Origin: Lactobacillus sp. ESL0791
GTDB lineage: Bacteria > Bacillota > Bacilli > Lactobacillales > Lactobacillaceae
NCBI RefSeq assembly: GCF_029433255.1
Contig: NZ_JAQTHU010000001.1
Span: 434,001 to 498,000 of the forward strand
Reading direction: 5' to 3'
DNA: 64,000 bases
This document shows positions 37,941 through 45,780 of this stretch, piece after piece. Every line of letters starts with the position of its first letter. Positions within the stretch are counted from its first letter, which is position 1. The notes beneath the pieces were generated by a model that saw only the letters and a list, made by a program, of their open reading frames with translations, had not been told where the DNA came from and did no database searches. The translations under genes were made by a program, and so were the position numbers.

Positions 37941-38594
37941 ATGGGCAATATTTTAGAAGTAAATCATTTAACGATGAAATTCGATAAAAAAATAGTTTTT
38001 CAAGATTTAAATTTTAGTTTAAAACGTGGCTCCATGACAGCACTTTTAGGCCCAAATGGCACGGGAAAAACGACCTTGATTAGTATTTTAATGAAACTGC
38101 TGACGCCAACGAGCGGCAGCTTTCATTTTTCTTCCGATGTTCGTTTGGGTTATGTTCCGCAGTTTAGAAATATTGATGCGGAATACCCCCTTTCAATCGG
38201 TGCTTTTGTTGGCTTGAATGCGCCGGTCATTAAGACGAATAAGATTAAAAAGGCGATTGATCACCAATTGGAAGAAACTAATTTGCTGACAATCAAAAAC
38301 ACGCGGATGGGTGAAGCTTCCGGTGGGCAAAAGCAGCGGGCGTATTTGGCTCAGGCGCTCCTCGATAATCCCAATATGATTATTTTAGACGAGGCGACAG
38401 CCAGCTTGGATCCCATGGCCAAAGATGAATTGATGAAGCTGATCAGGCATCTGAATGAAAAACATCAGATTACAGTTTTGTTTGTTACCCATGATTTGCC
38501 GCTCGCTCAGAACTACATGAAGGATTATCTTTACCTAGATCACGGCACGATTAAGCAGGGAAAAATGGCACAATTTGAGGGGGCTTATGAATAA
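37941..38594 (+). CDS. znuC: Zinc ABC transporter ATP-binding protein
   Basis: A 217-aa ATPase: Walker A GPNGTGKTT (about 36-44), signature ASGGQKQRA, Walker B MIILDEATASLD and the switch His in THDLPLAQ. It energises zinc import with the membrane protein that follows. Its stop codon TAA shares one base with the next ATG (TAATG), so translation is coupled. It lies 25 bases after the amidase gene. Confidence 0.92.
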   Translation: MGNILEVNHLTMKFDKKIVFQDLNFSLKRGSMTALLGPNGTGKTTLISILMKLLTPTSGSFHFSSDVRLGYVPQFRNIDAEYPLSIGAFVGLNAPVIKTNKIKKAIDHQLEETNLLTIKNTRMGEASGGQKQRAYLAQALLDNPNMIILDEATASLDPMAKDELMKLIRHLNEKHQITVLFVTHDLPLAQNYMKDYLYLDHGTIKQGKMAQFEGAYE

Positions 38595-39391
38595 TGTTTG
38601 CATACGGATTTATGCGTAATGCTTTCTTGGCTAGCACATTTATTGCGATTACTTGTGGAACGGTTGGAGTCTACGTGGTTGCCCGCCAGTTCAGTTTTTT
38701 GGCGCACACCTTGTCGGAAATCGGCTTTGCTGGTGCGGCCTTTGCTGTTTGGCTGGGAATTGCCCCCTTGTGGGGGATGCTGCTGTTTACGCTTCTGGGG
38801 TCAATCAGTGTTGGCGAACTGTCGATGCACAGCGATCAAAAGGAATCATCGATCAGTGCGATTTCTGCCTTATTTGTGGGGCTGGGAGTTTTATTTTTAG
38901 CAATTTCGGGGACAAACAGCAATTATGCGACCAATATTTTATTTGGCAGCATTATTGGGGTTGATACCCAGGGAGTCATTCAACTGGTTGTCTTGTCGGT
39001 GATTGTTTTAATTATGATTTTGGCGATTCAGCGGCCGCTCAACTTTGATTCGTTTGACCACATCGGTGCTCTTGCTCACGGTCTTAAGACGGGAATTGTC
39101 GGCGTGATTTTCTTGATCACTTTGGCGATGTCGGTTTCAATTGGGGCGCAGATTGTCGGCTCACTGTTGGTCTTTATCTTGCTGACATTGCCGCCGGCAA
39201 CGGCGAATTATATCGGTCGCACAATTCCGGCGATGATCGGCTGGTCCGTCTTCTTTGCCCTGGTTGGTGTCTGGATTGGCCTGTACTTGGGCTTTGTGAC
39301 AAATTTACCCGTAACATTTTTCATTGCGGTGATTGAGGTTGTGATTTACTTAGTCACATATTTTGTTCACATGGCTAAACATAGATTATAA
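38594..39391 (+). CDS. znuB: Zinc ABC transporter permease
   Basis: A 265-aa membrane protein of the ABC-3 (ZnuB/MntB) family with about eight hydrophobic segments. The start MFAYGFMRNAFLASTFIAIT and GTVGVYVVARQFSFLAHTLS are typical. It forms the channel with ZnuC and takes zinc from ZnuA. It is the last gene of the Zur operon and is followed by a terminator that also ends the convergent toxin gene. Confidence 0.92.
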   Translation: MFAYGFMRNAFLASTFIAITCGTVGVYVVARQFSFLAHTLSEIGFAGAAFAVWLGIAPLWGMLLFTLLGSISVGELSMHSDQKESSISAISALFVGLGVLFLAISGTNSNYATNILFGSIIGVDTQGVIQLVVLSVIVLIMILAIQRPLNFDSFDHIGALAHGLKTGIVGVIFLITLAMSVSIGAQIVGSLLVFILLTLPPATANYIGRTIPAMIGWSVFFALVGVWIGLYLGFVTNLPVTFFIAVIEVVIYLVTYFVHMAKHRL

Positions 39392-39398
39392 ATAAAGT

Positions 39399-39430
39399 AA
39401 AAGATGGCAGCAAGTTCTGTCATCTTTTTT
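39399..39430. terminator. Bidirectional terminator between znuB and the type III toxin gene
   Basis: AAAAGATGGCAG pairs with CTGTCATCTTTT around CAAGTT, with A and T runs on both sides. Confidence 0.85.
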
Positions 39431-39980
39431 AATAGTTATTATTTTTTAGTGCTTCGATAAATGCTTGCTTAGAAATTGGTATCCCAAGTTTACTATGAAA
39501 GTTTCTTAGGGTTGAATAACGGTACTTTTTCAATTCATATTTCTGGATCTCTTTACCTTGGTCTATTTTATTGCAAATTTTAATATAGGTACCGATATAA
39601 TTTTTGGTTCTAGTATAGATTCTGTTGATATTTTTTATATAAAATTGTTTTTCATTAGGATCTTGAAAAAAATATTCTATCGTTTGGTTAACATGATATT
39701 CTTTGATAAACATTAATTTACTAAGATCTAAAGCTTTTAAATATTTATTGCCATTAGCTTTTTGATAAACTTTATAAGGAAACAAGTGTCTTGCGTTTAT
39801 TAATTTGGGGGATAAACTTGATCTTAAAGGAATAGCAAGTAATTCATTATTAATTGCAAACGATATTACTCCATGACCACGATTACTTTTTCTTTCAAAT
39901 TCATCATAATTAGAAAAATCAGAAAAAAATCTATCTGTCATTAAATAAAAATATATTGTATTATTAAAATTTTTTGTCAT
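39429..39980 (-). CDS. Type III toxin-antitoxin system toxin, ToxN/TenpN-like endoribonuclease
   Basis: A 183-aa basic protein, very AT-rich in coding sequence. The segment GVISFAINNELLAIPLRSSL followed by KYLKALDLSKLMFIKEYHVN fits the type III toxin core, where a beta-barrel residue pattern around AIPLRS precedes a conserved (G)LDxSK. These toxins are RNases that cut mRNA and the precursor of their own RNA antitoxin. Directly upstream on the same strand are a terminator, two RNA repeats and a promoter, the exact order of ToxIN/AbiQ/TenpIN loci. ATG 39980 follows AGGAATAAAG. The family is inferred from this arrangement as much as from the protein. Confidence 0.8.
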   Translation of the reverse strand: MTKNFNNTIYFYLMTDRFFSDFSNYDEFERKSNRGHGVISFAINNELLAIPLRSSLSPKLINARHLFPYKVYQKANGNKYLKALDLSKLMFIKEYHVNQTIEYFFQDPNEKQFYIKNINRIYTRTKNYIGTYIKICNKIDQGKEIQKYELKKYRYSTLRNFHSKLGIPISKQAFIEALKNNNY

Positions 39981-39992
39981 CTCTTTATTCCT

Positions 39993-40024
39993 AAAAAAAG
40001 AAGAGAAGAAAAATCTTCTCTTCT
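39993..40024 (-). terminator. Terminator between antitoxin RNA and toxin gene
   Basis: On the minus strand AGAAGAGAAGA pairs perfectly with TCTTCTCTTCT around TTTT and is followed by TTTTTT. In type III systems such a hairpin limits toxin mRNA and keeps antitoxin RNA in excess. Confidence 0.9.
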
Positions 40025-40029
40025 GTCAA

Positions 40030-40116
40030 CCTAAGAACGTTTTCTTTTTTGTCGATCTCGTCCTTCGACATTTTCACCTAAGAACGTTTTCTTTTTTGTC
40101 GATCTCGTCCTTCGAC
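40030..40116 (-). ncRNA. Type III antitoxin RNA, two 40-nt repeats
   Basis: Two perfect 40-bp copies (40077-40116 and 40030-40069 in order of transcription) separated by 7 bases, period 47. Each RNA unit starts GTCGAAGGACGAGATCGAC, where GTCGA pairs with TCGAC. The loop AGGACG can pair with CGTTCT further on, across an A-rich stretch, giving an H-type pseudoknot. That is the known fold of ToxI/AbiQ/TenpI/CptI antitoxins, of which each unit blocks one toxin molecule. Confidence 0.85.
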
Positions 40117-40127
40117 CTTATATGAAT

Positions 40128-40155
40128 ATTTTATCTGATTATAAAAAATTGTCAA
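40128..40155 (-). promoter_or_regulatory. Promoter of the type III antitoxin-toxin transcript
   Basis: On the minus strand -35 TTGACA (40150-40155), 16-base spacer, -10 TAAAAT (40128-40133). The predicted start lies just before the first RNA repeat. Confidence 0.8.
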
Positions 40156-40652
40156 TTGTTGTTTCTTCTTAGTAAGCAAATTCTAATAAGTTTTAATTTT
40201 GCACTAAAGTCATTTTTGCGGTTAATCTATTTTTTAAACATAATTTTGTTAATCCTTCTGTTCAAATGGTTTATGTATTTTAACTGTTGATGAAGTATTT
40301 GTTATATACCTATATAATTATAGAATTAAATTTGCTCTTTTTAAATTTAAATAAAAAATACACATGCGTGATAACCTTGACAGAATAAAATAATTAGCTG
40401 TCAAAGAATCATGTGAAAGAATTAGCTGCTTGAGTTGGTGACTAGAATTTAAATTTGTGGACGATATTTTACCGTGAAATAATTGCATTTCGTCAAGTAT
40501 TTTTTGTAGTTAAGGGATAAACCGTTTGCAGCAAATAAGTTATCAGCTATCATATTGCATGTGAAGAAAGTTTAAGCAGATTATTAATTGAACTAAAGCA
40601 GTATTTTTAGTTATAATAATTAAGTTTACCAATTTTCAAAGGAGCTAAAACA
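40156..40652 (+). promoter_or_regulatory. Intergenic region with lactate oxidase promoter
   Basis: About 500 AT-rich bases between the type III promoter and lactate oxidase. Near the gene there is TTGAAC (40588-40593), an 18-base spacer and TATAAT (40612-40617), then RBS AAAGGAGC. No other gene, repeat or clear operator was seen. Confidence 0.6.
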
Positions 40653-41882
40653 ATGACAACTTATTATAATGGATTTCCCCAAAGTGATCGTGACGAAGAG
40701 ATTAAGATGGTTAATCTCGATGAACTTGAGGAACGTGCAAAAAAGGTTATGACCGAAGGGGCATATTACTACATCGCATCCGGTTCAGAAAATGAATGGA
40801 CATGGCGCAACAACACCACTGCTTTCAACCATTTTCAAATTGTGCCGCGGGCACTGACCGACATGGATAATCCGCAGACGGATACCGAATTTATGGGTTT
40901 GAAATTAAAGACCCCAGTGATGATCGCTCCGATTGCCTGCCACGGAATTGCGCATAAGGATGCCGAGGTAGCCACCCAGAAGGGTGCCGCTGCCGCTGGT
41001 GCACTTTTCTCATCCAGTACTTATGGCAACAAGAGCGTTGAGGACATTGCCGCAGCAGCACCGGGTGCGCCACGCCTTTTCCAGCTTTATTTAAGTAAGG
41101 ACTGGGAATTTAACAAGATGGTCTTTGATGCCGTTAAAAAAGCCGGTTATGCAGGTATTATCTTGACAGTCGATGCCTTAGTATCAGGCTATCGTGAAGC
41201 TAACATTAGAACCAATTTTGCTTTTCCAGTGCCGCTAGACTTCTTTACCCGTTACCAAGGCGGTAAGGGTGAAGGCCAAACCGTTGCCGAGATGTATGCT
41301 TCATCCGCACAAAAGATTGGTCCCGAGGATGTCCGTAAAATTAAGGAAATGTCTGGTCTGCCAGTCATTGTCAAGGGTGTAATGTGCGCTGAAGATGCTT
41401 ATATTGCTCTTGGCGCCGGTGCTGATGGGATTTACGTAACCAACCATGGTGGCCGTGAGGTTGATTCTGGACCAGCAACGATTGACATGCTGCCGGAAAT
41501 TGCCCAGGCAGTTAACCACCGTGTGCCGATTATCTTTGATTCCGGCGTCCGCCGCGGTTCTCACGTTTTCAAGGCTTTGGCATTGGGCGCTGACCTTGTC
41601 GGCATCGGCCGTCCTTACCTTTACGGCTTAGCACTTGGCGGTCCTAAGGGCGTGAAATCGGTTATTGATCAATTGAATGATGAATTAAAGATTGACATGC
41701 AATTAACCGGCTGCAAGACTATCGAGGACATCAAGCATGCCCGCTTGACCCATATTAACTATACTGCTGATGATTTGAAGTCCAATACTGATCCTTCAAG
41801 AATTAAGCCTTATCCTGTGACTAAGGATAATCAAGAAAAAGACAGCGGCAATGATGCCGTTTCTGGTGCTTCCCAAGCTTAA
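40653..41882 (+). CDS. lox: L-lactate oxidase
   Basis: A 409-aa FMN-dependent alpha-hydroxy-acid oxidase making pyruvate and hydrogen peroxide from L-lactate and oxygen. Active-site residues fall at the same numbers as in Aerococcus viridans lactate oxidase: Tyr40, Ala95, Tyr146, Asp174, Arg181, Lys241, His265 and Arg268, which strongly supports lactate as substrate. It is cytoplasmic and monocistronic. The C-terminus has an extra tail of about 35 residues rich in Lys, Asp and Ser, ending DAVSGASQA, which looks like the flavinylation motif of the FMN-domain proteins at 11512-15169 but lacks the acceptor Thr/Ser. Confidence 0.93.
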   Translation: MTTYYNGFPQSDRDEEIKMVNLDELEERAKKVMTEGAYYYIASGSENEWTWRNNTTAFNHFQIVPRALTDMDNPQTDTEFMGLKLKTPVMIAPIACHGIAHKDAEVATQKGAAAAGALFSSSTYGNKSVEDIAAAAPGAPRLFQLYLSKDWEFNKMVFDAVKKAGYAGIILTVDALVSGYREANIRTNFAFPVPLDFFTRYQGGKGEGQTVAEMYASSAQKIGPEDVRKIKEMSGLPVIVKGVMCAEDAYIALGAGADGIYVTNHGGREVDSGPATIDMLPEIAQAVNHRVPIIFDSGVRRGSHVFKALALGADLVGIGRPYLYGLALGGPKGVKSVIDQLNDELKIDMQLTGCKTIEDIKHARLTHINYTADDLKSNTDPSRIKPYPVTKDNQEKDSGNDAVSGASQA

Positions 41883-41939
41883 AAATAAAATATCTCCCTG
41901 CTATAATTAACATTTTTTTAATAATTGATGAAAAAAGTG

Positions 41940-41968
41940 TTGGACAATATATTTTTTTCTGCTATAAT
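41940..41968 (+). promoter_or_regulatory. Promoter of the T-box leader
   Basis: TTGGAC (41940-41945), 17-base spacer, TATAAT (41963-41968), just ahead of stem I. Confidence 0.75.
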
Positions 41969-41974
41969 TTCTAC

Positions 41975-42175
41975 TTAACAAGTTTAGGAGTAGTAATTCA
42001 TTTTTCTAGAAAGCGAATTTGCGGTTGATGGAAGGCAAATTGGAAGATTGAATGAAGGCGTGCTTAGGCTGATAATTTAGTAAATTAATAAGCGGATACT
42101 TTGTATCAACAAGAGTGGTACCGCGGGTAAAAACTCGTCTCTTCTCACGTAATGTGAGAAGGGGCGAGTTTTTTT
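41975..42175 (+). ncRNA. T-box riboswitch controlling the amino acid ABC transporter operon
   Basis: The T-box AGAGTGGTACCGCGG (42112-42126) is clear, followed by a strong terminator, CTCGTCTCTTCTCAC against GTGAGAAGGGGCGAG (42134-42168) with T-run. Stem I is visible: AATTTGC/GCAAATT closes the apical loop near 42016-42042, and AGTA (41992-41995) opposes GAA (42054-42056) as the loop E motif. The triplet after GAA is GGC (Gly); overlapping ATG (Met) and AAG (Lys) are alternatives. The T in TGGTACC predicts a tRNA discriminator A. Uncharged tRNA should cause readthrough into the transporter genes. Confidence 0.9.
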
Positions 42176-42274
42176 ATCTTTAGGAGGTCAAAAATGCTTT
42201 TTGAAAATAAAAAAGTCCGATGCAGTTTAATCATTTCGTTTTAATGACACTGATGCAAAATGGGAGAACAGATA

Positions 42275-43774
42275 ATGAACAAAGAATTGAAATGGTTTAA
42301 GAAAATTTTGGCAATGTTTGCGGCACTGCTTTTGCTGGTTGGTTGTGTAAACAATGTTGCAGAAGCTGCCCAAACACCCAAAACAACAGACAATTATTTA
42401 CAAAAAGTTAAGCAAAAAGGTGAAATTGTCATGGGTACCAGCCCGGATTTTCCGCCTTACGAATTTATCAAGAATATTAACGGCAAATCACACGTTGTGG
42501 GAATGGATATCGAGGTCGGTAAGAAGATTGCTCATGACATGGGTGTCAAGCTGGTAGTGAAAACAATGGATTTTGATTCCCTGCTGGTTGCCCTCGAAAC
42601 CGGTAAAGTCGACATGGTTATTTCCGGCATGGATGCGACCCCCAAACGGGCACAAAGTGTTGCCTTCAGCCACGGCTATTACAAGAGTGGTCAGGACCTG
42701 CTGATCAGGACAGCAGATGCCAGCAAGTACCATGATTACCATTCTTTTGCTGGTAAAACCATCGGAGCCCAGACAGGTAGTCTGCAGGCGAATCTGATTA
42801 AGGAGCAGGCGAAAAAGACCACGTTGAAAACGATGGATAAAGACAGTGACCTGATTTTGGGACTGCAGACGAAGAAGTTTGATGCGGTTGCGGTTGATAC
42901 GGCGACGGCTGCCGCCTTTGCCAAAAATACAACGGGCATCAAGGCAATCCCTTCAGGCTTCAAAATTGATTCTGGCGGTTCGGCTGTTGCTTTTCATAAA
43001 GGCGCACAGAGCTTAGTGAATGCGGCCAACAAGTCAATTGCAGAAATTAAAGCCAAAGATTTGATTAATAAAAAATACCTGCCTAAAGCTGGTAAATATC
43101 TAGAATCTGGCAAATCCAAGGCGGCTGTCAAGGCCTCGAATTCAATGTGGGCCTACAAGGACTTCTTTGTTGCTGGCGTGTTATACACATTATTTATTTC
43201 GGCAATTTCCGTTTTCTTCGGCTTCTTGCTGGGAATGCTTTTAGCCTTTATGCGTCTGAGCCACAATAAGGTTGCCCACTCAATTGCTACCGCCTATATT
43301 GAATTTATCCGGGGTACGCCGCTGATGGTGCAATTGCTGTTTATCTACTTTGGCTTAGGTGTCATTGTTAATATTCCGGCGCTGTTATCGGGAATCATTG
43401 CTGTTTCGCTTAATTCGGCTGCTTATGTTGCTGAGGTCATCCGGTCGGGCATTAATTCGATTGCCGAAGGGCAGACAGAAGCGGCACGGTCTTTGGGAAT
43501 GTCGCGGACGAAAACGATGCGCTACGTAATCATGCCGCAGGCAATGAAAAATATTTGGCCGGCTCTTGGTAATGAATTTGTTTCGCTGATTAAGGAAAGT
43601 TCGATTGTTTCGGTTATCGGGGTCAAAGATTTGATTTACCAGTCACGGATTGTTCAGGCTGACACCTACCGTGGAGTCATGCCACTGGTAATCACGATGA
43701 TTTTGTACTTTATTATTACGTTTAGCTTGTCCAGTTTGATGAAAATAGTTGAGAGGAAGATGAATCATGACTAA
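42275..43774 (+). CDS. Amino acid ABC transporter, fused substrate-binding and permease protein
   Basis: A 499-aa fusion. The N-terminal signal sequence ends LLLLVGC, so it is probably lipidated. A periplasmic-binding-protein-like domain follows (about 45-275: [37 protein letters not shown]), then a permease domain (about 290-499) with the EAA-type loop [20 protein letters not shown]. This is the polar amino acid (PAAT) family. ATG 42275 follows GGGAGA; ATG 42260 has no RBS. It overlaps the ATPase gene by 8 bases. A T-box controls it, so the substrate should be the amino acid sensed by that T-box. Confidence 0.92.
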   Translation: MNKELKWFKKILAMFAALLLLVGCVNNVAEAAQTPKTTDNYLQKVKQKGEIVMGTSPDFPPYEFIKNINGKSHVVGMDIEVGKKIAHDMGVKLVVKTMDFDSLLVALETGKVDMVISGMDATPKRAQSVAFSHGYYKSGQDLLIRTADASKYHDYHSFAGKTIGAQTGSLQANLIKEQAKKTTLKTMDKDSDLILGLQTKKFDAVAVDTATAAAFAKNTTGIKAIPSGFKIDSGGSAVAFHKGAQSLVNAANKSIAEIKAKDLINKKYLPKAGKYLESGKSKAAVKASNSMWAYKDFFVAGVLYTLFISAISVFFGFLLGMLLAFMRLSHNKVAHSIATAYIEFIRGTPLMVQLLFIYFGLGVIVNIPALLSGIIAVSLNSAAYVAEVIRSGINSIAEGQTEAARSLGMSRTKTMRYVIMPQAMKNIWPALGNEFVSLIKESSIVSVIGVKDLIYQSRIVQADTYRGVMPLVITMILYFIITFSLSSLMKIVERKMNHD

Positions 43775-44516
43775 AGATGCACCGATTATTGCCACTGAGC
43801 ATTTACAAAAGAATTTTGGTCACAATGAGGTCTTAAAAGACATCAATGCAGAGGTTAAAGATGGCCAGGTAATTTGTCTGATTGGCCCGTCTGGTGCCGG
43901 CAAAAGTACTTTTTTACGCTGCTTGAACCTGCTGGATCAGCCGACTGCGGGGAAAGTTTTATTCGAAGGCAAAGAATTGACCGCCTTAAGTGAGGACCAA
44001 CTGAACAATTTACGTGAAAAAATGGGTATGGTCTTTCAGCAGTTTAACCTCTTTCCGCACATGAGTGTCCTTGAAAATTTGAAGTTGGCGCCGATGAAAG
44101 TCAAAAACTTGCCCGATGAGGAAGCAGAAGGTAAGGCCGTTGCACTGTTAGACCAGGTTGGACTTGCCGATAAGGCAGATGCTTATCCCGCTAGCCTCTC
44201 TGGCGGTCAGCAGCAGCGGGTGGCCATCGCCCGTGCGTTAGCGATGGATCCCGAAGTAATGCTTTTTGACGAGCCAACATCTGCACTTGATCCAGAAATG
44301 GTCGGTGAAGTATTGAAAGTAATGCAGGATCTGGCTCAAAAGGGGATGACAATGGTGGTGGTCACCCATGAGATGGGCTTTGCCAAGAATGTGGCTGATC
44401 AGGTGTGGTTTATGGCCGATGGTTATATTCAGGAAAAGGCTACACCGCAGGAGTTTTTTGCTCAGCCCAAGACAGCACGGGCCCAAGAATTTTTAGCTAA
44501 GGTATTAGAGGCGTAA
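43767..44516 (+). CDS. Amino acid ABC transporter ATP-binding protein
   Basis: A 249-aa GlnQ/HisP-type ATPase with Walker [11 protein letters not shown]-loop in [19 protein letters not shown], signature [15 protein letters not shown], Walker [15 protein letters not shown] and the switch His in VTHEMGF. It overlaps the fused transporter gene by 8 bases and precedes the peptidase by 2, so all three are translationally linked. Confidence 0.94.
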   Translation: MTKDAPIIATEHLQKNFGHNEVLKDINAEVKDGQVICLIGPSGAGKSTFLRCLNLLDQPTAGKVLFEGKELTALSEDQLNNLREKMGMVFQQFNLFPHMSVLENLKLAPMKVKNLPDEEAEGKAVALLDQVGLADKADAYPASLSGGQQQRVAIARALAMDPEVMLFDEPTSALDPEMVGEVLKVMQDLAQKGMTMVVVTHEMGFAKNVADQVWFMADGYIQEKATPQEFFAQPKTARAQEFLAKVLEA

Positions 44517-44518
44517 TC

Positions 44519-45670
44519 ATGGAAAAAGAACAGGCTTTAAAGATTTTAACTGATTTGATTGCAATTAAGTCGGACAATGATCATGAAAGCAAAGTGGCGG
44601 ATTATCTAACAGATTTGTTTGCGGGTTACCCGGTCAAAATTGAGCGTGTAACCTATGCACCGGGGCGTGATAACCTGGTTGTGACGATGGGCGATCATGG
44701 CCCTTTGCTTGGTTTTTCCGGACATGAAGACGTGGTTAGCAGCGGGGATGCCGCTAACTGGACTTACCCGCCTTTTCAGGCAACAATTCATGACGGCAAA
44801 ATTTATGGCCGCGGCACCTGCGACATGAAGTCGGGTTTAGCAGCAATGGTGGTGGCAATGCTTGATTTGCTCAATAGCGGCAAAAAATTGCCGGGCCGCT
44901 TGCGACTGCTGGCCTCGGTCGGCGAGGAAACCGGCGAATACGGTGCTGCCCAGTTAACCAAGGAGGGCTATGCCGATGACTTGGATGGTTTAATAATTGG
45001 GGAGTCGTCTAATTTTAATGTGCGTGTTACCCACAAGGGCATCATTGATTATTATGTCACTTCTAAGGGTGTGTGCGTGCATTCGTCGACACCAGAAGCG
45101 GGTAAAAATGCAATTATGCCGCTTGTCGCCTTTGCGCAAAAAGCACAAAAATTAATGGACAGTCACCAGAAAAAGGATCCGATTCTGGGATCGTTAACTC
45201 ATGTGATTAGTCAGATTCAAGGAGGCACGCAGATTAATTCTGTTCCCGATAATGCGTGGCTGTCTGGGAATATCCGGACAACGCCGCTTTACCCTAACAA
45301 GCAGATTATGCATGAACTGGAAGGCATCATCGCCGAACTTAATCAGCAAGGGGCAGAGTTATCAATTCGTTATAGTTTTCCGGAAGTACCGCTGCCAAGT
45401 CAGGCGGAAACAAGCTTGGCAAAGTTTGCCAGCCAGGTTGTTAAGGATGAGCTTCACCGTGAAAGCAACTTTGTTGCCGGAACGGGGGCAACAGATGCTT
45501 CCGAATATATTCAGGCAGATAACGATTTTCCAATTATAATTTTGGGACCTGCTCCAGAGGAGACCGCTCACCAGCCAAATGAAAATATTCCGGTGGCCGA
45601 TTATTTAGCGGGCTGTGAATTATATCAGAAATTGGCATGGCGCTTCTGGAAAGAATACAAGGAAAAATAA
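44519..45670 (+). CDS. M20 family zinc peptidase/deacylase (ArgE/DapE-like)
   Basis: A 383-aa dinuclear zinc amidohydrolase of the ArgE/DapE/CPG2 family. Metal motifs: GFSGHEDVV (His-x-Asp type), GRGTCDMKSG (metal-bridging Asp) and GEETGEYG (catalytic Glu and metal Glu). The central lid domain lies around 175-285. Annotators usually call such proteins succinyl-diaminopimelate desuccinylase; here the operon with an amino acid importer suggests it frees an amino acid from an N-acyl or dipeptide form after uptake. The exact substrate is unknown. Confidence 0.85.
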   Translation: MEKEQALKILTDLIAIKSDNDHESKVADYLTDLFAGYPVKIERVTYAPGRDNLVVTMGDHGPLLGFSGHEDVVSSGDAANWTYPPFQATIHDGKIYGRGTCDMKSGLAAMVVAMLDLLNSGKKLPGRLRLLASVGEETGEYGAAQLTKEGYADDLDGLIIGESSNFNVRVTHKGIIDYYVTSKGVCVHSSTPEAGKNAIMPLVAFAQKAQKLMDSHQKKDPILGSLTHVISQIQGGTQINSVPDNAWLSGNIRTTPLYPNKQIMHELEGIIAELNQQGAELSIRYSFPEVPLPSQAETSLAKFASQVVKDELHRESNFVAGTGATDASEYIQADNDFPIIILGPAPEETAHQPNENIPVADYLAGCELYQKLAWRFWKEYKEK

Positions 45671-45674
45671 CCAA

Positions 45675-45710
45675 AGTAAAAACCACTTCATTGCGAAGTG
45701 GTTTTTACTT
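45675..45710. terminator. Bidirectional terminator between the M20 gene and pepF
   Basis: AAAAACCACTTC pairs with GAAGTGGTTTTT around ATTGC. Confidence 0.9.
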
Positions 45711-45780
45711 GATGTGAGAAATTTTACTTTCCTTATCTGTTATATTATTTGTCAGCCTAATTTACAAGTGCTTTTTAAAA

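Noticed and set aside
39429..39980. Calling the 183-aa protein an Abi_2 (AbiD/F) protein
   Set aside because: It lacks the Abi_2 RxxxxH-type motifs, is much shorter, and is preceded by RNA repeats and a terminator specific to type III systems.
40030..40116. Two 40-bp repeats considered as a CRISPR array
   Set aside because: Only two units with a 7-base gap, no spacer of CRISPR length and no cas genes; type III antitoxin RNA explains repeat, terminator and toxin gene.
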